Assembly: GCF_003946085.1 (NCBI RefSeq)
Contig: NZ_RHOB01000026.1
Span: forward strand, 1 to 32,329
Reading direction: 5' to 3'
DNA from: Levilactobacillus angrenensis
GTDB lineage: Bacteria > Bacillota > Bacilli > Lactobacillales > Lactobacillaceae
DNA length: 32,329 nucleotides
Part shown: piece after piece, positions 29,247 through 32,329 of the stretch
Numbering within the stretch: the first letter of the stretch is position 1
Layout: every line of letters begins with the position of its first letter
Notes under the pieces: model-generated
What the model saw: only the letters and a program-made list of their open reading frames with translations
Database searches by the model: none
Told to the model about the DNA's origin: nothing
Translations under genes and position numbers: made by a program

Positions 29247-29263
29247 TGACTCATAACTCAAGA

Positions 29264-29272
29264 ATTTTACCA
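29264..29272 (-). promoter_or_regulatory. Extended -10 promoter of metK
   Basis: TGG-TAAAAT on the minus strand, about 18 bases before the 5' edge of the riboswitch. Confidence 0.55.
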
Positions 29273-29390
29273 CAAATCCGGCCGACTTAAAAGGAAGCGC
29301 CGGTAATTTTCTCAAAGAACCGTTGACCCGCGGCCAAATAATTACTAAGATAAAAGGCAATACTATAATCAGTTGAAACGGAGCGATTCC

Positions 29391-30098
29391 ATGACCACTC
29401 TCATGGCCTTCTTCAAAAACCGAACAGTCCAACAACTGTTCATCTTTATCTTTTGTCAAAATTTTCTGTGGTGGCTAGCGGGTACGACCGCCGCGACCGG
29501 TACCCCACTGGCGACTGACGTAAAATTCTTCCTGGCCATCTATGGCATCTTCCTGGCAGCCGGCGTCTTTCTCATCTTGAAACGTCACTTTCAATCGACT
29601 ATCGGCCCCATCCTGGTCGTGGCAGCCGCAACCATGGGGTTTCTCGCTGCACCGAACGCCCATTTGATCCAGATTTTTGCGCTATTGCTGTGCATCTTCT
29701 TGGTACTGGCCTGCGTGCCGCAATTGGGTCTGCAGTCCGTCTACGGCCTGATTGTCTTTAGTGTGCTGGCCGGATGCGGCGTCCCGGTGATTTTATTTTT
29801 CTTACGGAACCATTATCTCGCGTTACAGTTTTTACGTCCCTTGATTCCACTGATGGGCAGTTATTTAGCCTTTTTTGAGTCGTACTATTTAACAGCCGAA
29901 CGGGACTGGCGGTTAACCTTAATCGCCCCAATTATTTGTGTTCTTTCCTTATTTATGTTGCCAATCTCTTGGCATTTGCTCATCATCATTTTATTATTAG
30001 CGGCGCATTGGTGGCTCCAGCCCCGTCTCAACCAACGCTATCAGCTCGTTTTCTCGGGCATCTGCCAATTTTTGGCCGGCGTTCTCATTTTGTATTAA
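29391..30098 (+). CDS. Polytopic membrane protein of unknown function
   Basis: A 235-residue hydrophobic protein with about seven to eight membrane helices and very few charged residues. No family motif was recognised. A -10 TATAAT (29364-29369) with a weak TTACTA lies just before it. A TTG at 29373 extends the frame by six codons, but CGGAG at 29379-29383 points to the ATG at 29391. Divergent from metK. Related hypothetical membrane proteins are expected only in lactobacilli. Confidence 0.7.
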   Translation: MTTLMAFFKNRTVQQLFIFIFCQNFLWWLAGTTAATGTPLATDVKFFLAIYGIFLAAGVFLILKRHFQSTIGPILVVAAATMGFLAAPNAHLIQIFALLLCIFLVLACVPQLGLQSVYGLIVFSVLAGCGVPVILFFLRNHYLALQFLRPLIPLMGSYLAFFESYYLTAERDWRLTLIAPIICVLSLFMLPISWHLLIIILLLAAHWWLQPRLNQRYQLVFSGICQFLAGVLILY

Positions 30099-30222
30099 CC
30101 ATTAAGTCGCCTAATGGTCTTGGCCGAGACTTTAAAGTTTCGCTAAACCAGCGCCCGACGACTACCGTTTTCCCGCTAAACCATGCTAGAATAAGGCATC
30201 ATCTCATAATGGAGGAACCAAA

Positions 30223-30567
30223 ATGCCCGAAATCAAAGTGATTGGCGATATCCTCAGTGGGAAATTCCAACCCACGCTCACCGGCAATCGTGTCGTGGAT
30301 GCCGCCTTACTGGCTCACTTTTGTCAAAACCTGGCGACTGCGCTACACTTACCCCTCACGCAGGTCCATGCCGAACATCATTGGGACCTCACGATAGCTC
30401 CCGAGGCGCTCTACCTGATTGACGACCAAATTCTCGGTAGTAACCAGCATCTGCGGAGTCGGCCCAACGTCATCGGCGTCGCCCACAAGGACCTTTTGCG
30501 GGGCCAAATTACTGCCACCAAACGTCTCTTGGCTGATAAATTAGCCCTGAATTCAACCACCAACTGA
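30223..30567 (+). CDS. Hypothetical protein (114 aa)
   Basis: A 114-residue soluble protein, not recognised. It contains the segments MPEIKVIGDILSG and VHAEHHWDLTIAPEALYLID, with no membrane helix or metal motif. Own promoter (TGC-TAGAAT, 30184-30192), a strong TGGAGG ribosome site and its own terminator indicate an expressed gene. Function unknown. Confidence 0.65.
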   Translation: MPEIKVIGDILSGKFQPTLTGNRVVDAALLAHFCQNLATALHLPLTQVHAEHHWDLTIAPEALYLIDDQILGSNQHLRSRPNVIGVAHKDLLRGQITATKRLLADKLALNSTTN

Positions 30568-30568
30568 G

Positions 30569-30601
30569 ATTGACCAATCCGCAAGTGATTGGTCAATTTT
30601 T
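30569..30601 (+). terminator. Terminator of the 114-aa gene
   Basis: A perfect 11-bp stem ATTGACCAATC / GATTGGTCAAT is followed by T5. Confidence 0.9.
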
Positions 30602-30611
30602 GTGTCCGCCA

Positions 30612-31202
30612 TTACGTGAACTCTTTAATTTTTAAAATCGTCCCGTGCAGTCCGGGAGAGCACGCCTCTAATTCCTGTTGTAGCCGCATCAGGCCGTCCG
30701 TCAACGGGACTTCCTTCCCCGCCACGAAGAACTGCGATTTCTCCCAGTACAAATGTTGTCCGTGAACGTCAAATTTGCGCCGCAACCGGAAATTCAAGCG
30801 GTCATACATCAAGGTCTCCACCACCGTGCCTGTCCTAAACTCACAATGCATGGCTGCCGCCAATTCTTGATCTGAGAAACTGTGTTTGCGATGCGACTCT
30901 CGGTCCCACAGCTCCAGGCGATAAGTCAACCCCACGGTGTTTTGCAGGAAGTGCCCGACCAGCCCAAAGAAGTTCAACCGGAAATGGGCTAGGTCCCCGA
31001 CGTCCAAATAAAATTGGCGTTGCTGCTGATAGTGGTCTAACGGCGCTTGTAAGGCATTTTCGATGCGGCGGGTCACTAACTGATAGGCTTGACGCAGCTC
31101 TAAAAACTCATCGATCAGTTGCCGATCTTGGTCTGAAATGGGCATGTACAGCGCTTCTTCAACGTCTAAGATCCGCTTGATCTCCTGTGGTGCAGATGTC
31201 AT
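30612..31202 (-). CDS. Hypothetical protein (196 aa)
   Basis: A 196-residue soluble protein with a charged helical N-terminal half (about residues 22-60, LIDEFLELRQAYQLVTRRIENAL) and a beta-rich second half. No motif identifies it. A strong ribosome site (GGGAGGAG) sits 9 bases before ATG. It converges on the 114-aa gene across one terminator. Likely a lactobacillar protein of unknown function. Confidence 0.65.
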   Translation of the reverse strand: MTSAPQEIKRILDVEEALYMPISDQDRQLIDEFLELRQAYQLVTRRIENALQAPLDHYQQQRQFYLDVGDLAHFRLNFFGLVGHFLQNTVGLTYRLELWDRESHRKHSFSDQELAAAMHCEFRTGTVVETLMYDRLNFRLRRKFDVHGQHLYWEKSQFFVAGKEVPLTDGLMRLQQELEACSPGLHGTILKIKEFT

Positions 31203-31467
31203 TGGCTTTTCTCCTCCCTTTACCTAGCGTTTGCTAGTGCTGATTCTAAATTAACACACTTCGTCTCTAATTAACAGTCCTGATTATTAATATGCAGATA
31301 ATCACGATCAGGCGGTAGCCACCTTACCTTGCAGGTTTTCTGTAAGAAGTCACTGAGTGAGCGCTACCTACTCGTATAATTATCCATAACCCCAGGCGAA
31401 ATGCAGTCGCCTTGCAATTAAACCTTTAATAATGGGAGAAAAAACTTTTTTGCGTTTCCTGCTTGCC
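31203..31467. other. Intergenic region with two hairpins and a -10 box
   Basis: A perfect TGATTAT / ATAATCA pair (31281-31287 with 31298-31304) lies within CCTGAT...ATCAGG. Next, GGTAGC (31314-31319) pairs with GCTACC (31363-31368) around CTTAC/GTAAG, a small branched fold. A TATAAT follows at 31375-31380, with no good -35. A GGCG-CGCC hairpin lies near 31394-31412. No gene is seen. Confidence 0.4.
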
Positions 31468-31496
31468 TTGCCTTTTCCCCACCGCCCCGGTATATT
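31468..31496 (+). promoter_or_regulatory. Promoter of the YbjQ gene
   Basis: TTGCCT (31468-31473), a 17-bp spacer and TATATT (31491-31496), 26 bases before ATG. Confidence 0.7.
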
Positions 31497-31522
31497 TAAG
31501 GCATCATAGAGGAGGCATTTTC

Positions 31523-31843
31523 ATGACAGAAATTTTAGTTACCACGACGGAACGCATCCCTGGCCACGAATACGAAGTCATCGGCGAAGTCTTCGGGTTA
31601 ACGACCCAATCCAAGAACGTTATTCGCAACATCGGGGCATCCTTGAAGAATGTGGTCGGCGGCGAAATCAAGGACTACACCAAAATGCTGGACGAAGCCC
31701 GCAACGTGGCAGTCGATCGGTTACGCACCAATGCCAGCAATATGGGAGCCGACGCCGTGGTCATGATGCGATTTGATTCAGGGTCGATCGGTACCGACAT
31801 GCAATCCGTTGCCGCATACGGTACTGCGGTGAAATATTTGTGA
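31523..31843 (+). CDS. YbjQ/UPF0145 family protein
   Basis: A 106-residue soluble protein with all UPF0145 features: [24 protein letters not shown] at the start, a central [23 protein letters not shown] helix and [12 protein letters not shown] ... AYGTAVKYL at the end. Typical length 103-107. The family forms a pentameric beta-alpha fold; role unclear, sometimes annotated as heavy-metal binding. An upstream in-frame ATG at 31463 adds 20 residues, but AGAGGAGG directly before 31523 sets the start. A diverged paralog lies at 12371. Confidence 0.92.
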   Translation: MTEILVTTTERIPGHEYEVIGEVFGLTTQSKNVIRNIGASLKNVVGGEIKDYTKMLDEARNVAVDRLRTNASNMGADAVVMMRFDSGSIGTDMQSVAAYGTAVKYL

Positions 31844-31916
31844 TTTCCGGTTAGTTTAACGGTTTGATAAGCCAAAATGTTCGTTACACTTTCATAGTTC
31901 CGCTCAATTATCTCAT

Positions 31917-31967
31917 GGTCCCTACGCCCACGTCGTTTTCAACGATCTGGGAGTGGGGACCTTTTTT
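31917..31967 (+). terminator. Terminator of the YbjQ gene
   Basis: GGTCCC...GGGACC closes a long arm with inner CCCA/TGGG and CGTCGTT/AACGATC pairings, then T6. Confidence 0.85.
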
Positions 31968-32238
31968 ATTTGACCAAATTTTTAACCAACTCGCAAACCG
32001 CTTACATGTAAAAGTAGCCACAAATGCTGATGTGTAACTGTTTTATGCCACACTATCCCGTTTATGGGATAAAGGTTGTCCACTTTGCAACTATTGTCCC
32101 GTCAAAACTATCCACCCCCATTGAAGTGTCCGTCCAACTCTTTTGGTTCTCGCTTTATACTAACCATAGTCAATAAGATAGGAGAGCGTAAAATATCTTG
32201 TGTAAACGCACAAAAGATTTCTAAATTGTATAGAAATA

Positions 32239-32297
32239 GGGAATGCCTTCCCTTATGATATTTAGTAACCACAGAAAACATCACAGGAGGCATTCCC
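32239..32297 (+). promoter_or_regulatory. Inverted repeat able to hide the transposase ribosome site
   Basis: GGGAATGCC (32239-32247) is perfectly complementary to GGCATTCCC (32289-32297), which overlaps the AGGAGG ribosome site (32285-32290). A transcript entering from outside could fold and block transposase translation, a control known in IS10 and IS50. Confidence 0.55.
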
Positions 32298-32298
32298 C

Positions 32299-32329
32299 AT
32301 GAATGAACTTACCACAGAAATTATCGCTG
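32299..32329 (+). CDS. IS256-family transposase, N-terminal fragment
   Basis: ATG at 32299 opens MNELTTEIIA before the window ends. This start resembles Mutator/IS256 transposases of lactobacilli. AGGAGG lies 8 bases upstream. Too short for certain naming. Confidence 0.55.
   Translation, partial: MNELTTEIIA

Larger units (their letters stand above)
32181..32329 (+). mobile_element. Left end of an IS256-type insertion sequence (cut by window)
   Basis: From about 32181 the sequence GGAGAGCGTAAAATATC leads into TTGTGTAAACGC, resembling the left inverted repeat of IS256-family elements, where a TTGTGTAAA block is common. A transposase start follows at 32299. The other end lies outside the window, so boundaries and target duplication cannot be checked. 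Confidence 0.5.

Noticed and set aside
31281-31368. Possible riboswitch before the YbjQ gene
   Set aside because: Small hairpins only, no known class signature, and a good promoter lies downstream of them.

Overview
The window is chromosomal DNA from a lactic acid bacterium of the Lactobacillaceae, most likely the Levilactobacillus brevis group. This is inferred from gene content: a Lys-D-Asp type cell-wall gene set (asparagine synthase, D-aspartate ligase, aspartate racemase), a GH65 disaccharide phosphorylase next to beta-phosphoglucomutase, a SAM-III (SMK-box) riboswitch before metK, a KxYKxGKxW signal peptide with an LPQTN sorting signal, and cre sites. No database search was possible.

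Layout. 1-1560: the edge of a leftward gene, a RibD/DHFR-like reductase, a small YisL-type membrane protein and a deleted alcohol dehydrogenase remnant. 1626-6467 (leftward): aspartate racemase, D-aspartate ligase, AsnB/AsnH-like amidotransferase and a Crp/Fnr regulator. 6904-8618: C69 dipeptidase and a small unknown protein. 9176-12800: a short UvrA-like ATPase lacking the UvrB-binding insert, a VanZ-like/YbjQ-like gene pair and tRNA-Leu(CAG). 13432-15870: a large leucine-rich-repeat surface protein. 16694-18467: OhrR regulator with its operator, a CPBP protease, a candidate small RNA and a small membrane protein. 18620-23279: a D-2-hydroxyacid dehydrogenase and the disaccharide phosphorylase-pgmB pair, the first under an excellent cre site. 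23694-27269: deoxynucleoside kinase, HAD phosphatase, DUF960 protein and an EmrB/QacA-type exporter. 27957-31843: metK with its riboswitch, three poorly known proteins and a YbjQ-family protein. 32181-end: the left end of what looks like an IS256-family insertion sequence, cut by the window.

The most unusual feature is a family of dispersed intergenic elements (near 6493, 8684, 13192, 23562, 27435 and 27739). The best copies share fixed flanks (TAGCCGRGAGT on the left, GTAGGCGG-like on the right) around a multi-branched fold. Both strands of its stems change together between copies while the loops and junctions stay the same, as expected for a structured RNA or a hairpin-based mobile element. 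A second candidate is an orphan rightward terminator at 18194-18226, preceded by two hairpins that each show a CCCCCA loop; it looks like an SD-targeting small RNA.

Several genes work together. Racemase makes D-Asp, the ATP-grasp ligase adds it to the peptidoglycan stem, and the Asn-synthase-like enzyme probably amidates it. The phosphorylase releases beta-glucose-1-phosphate, which PgmB turns into glucose-6-phosphate. Start sites were corrected wherever a Shine-Dalgarno sequence pointed to an internal ATG (Crp/Fnr, VanZ-like, hydroxyacid dehydrogenase, pgmB, MFS exporter, the membrane protein at 29391, and YbjQ).
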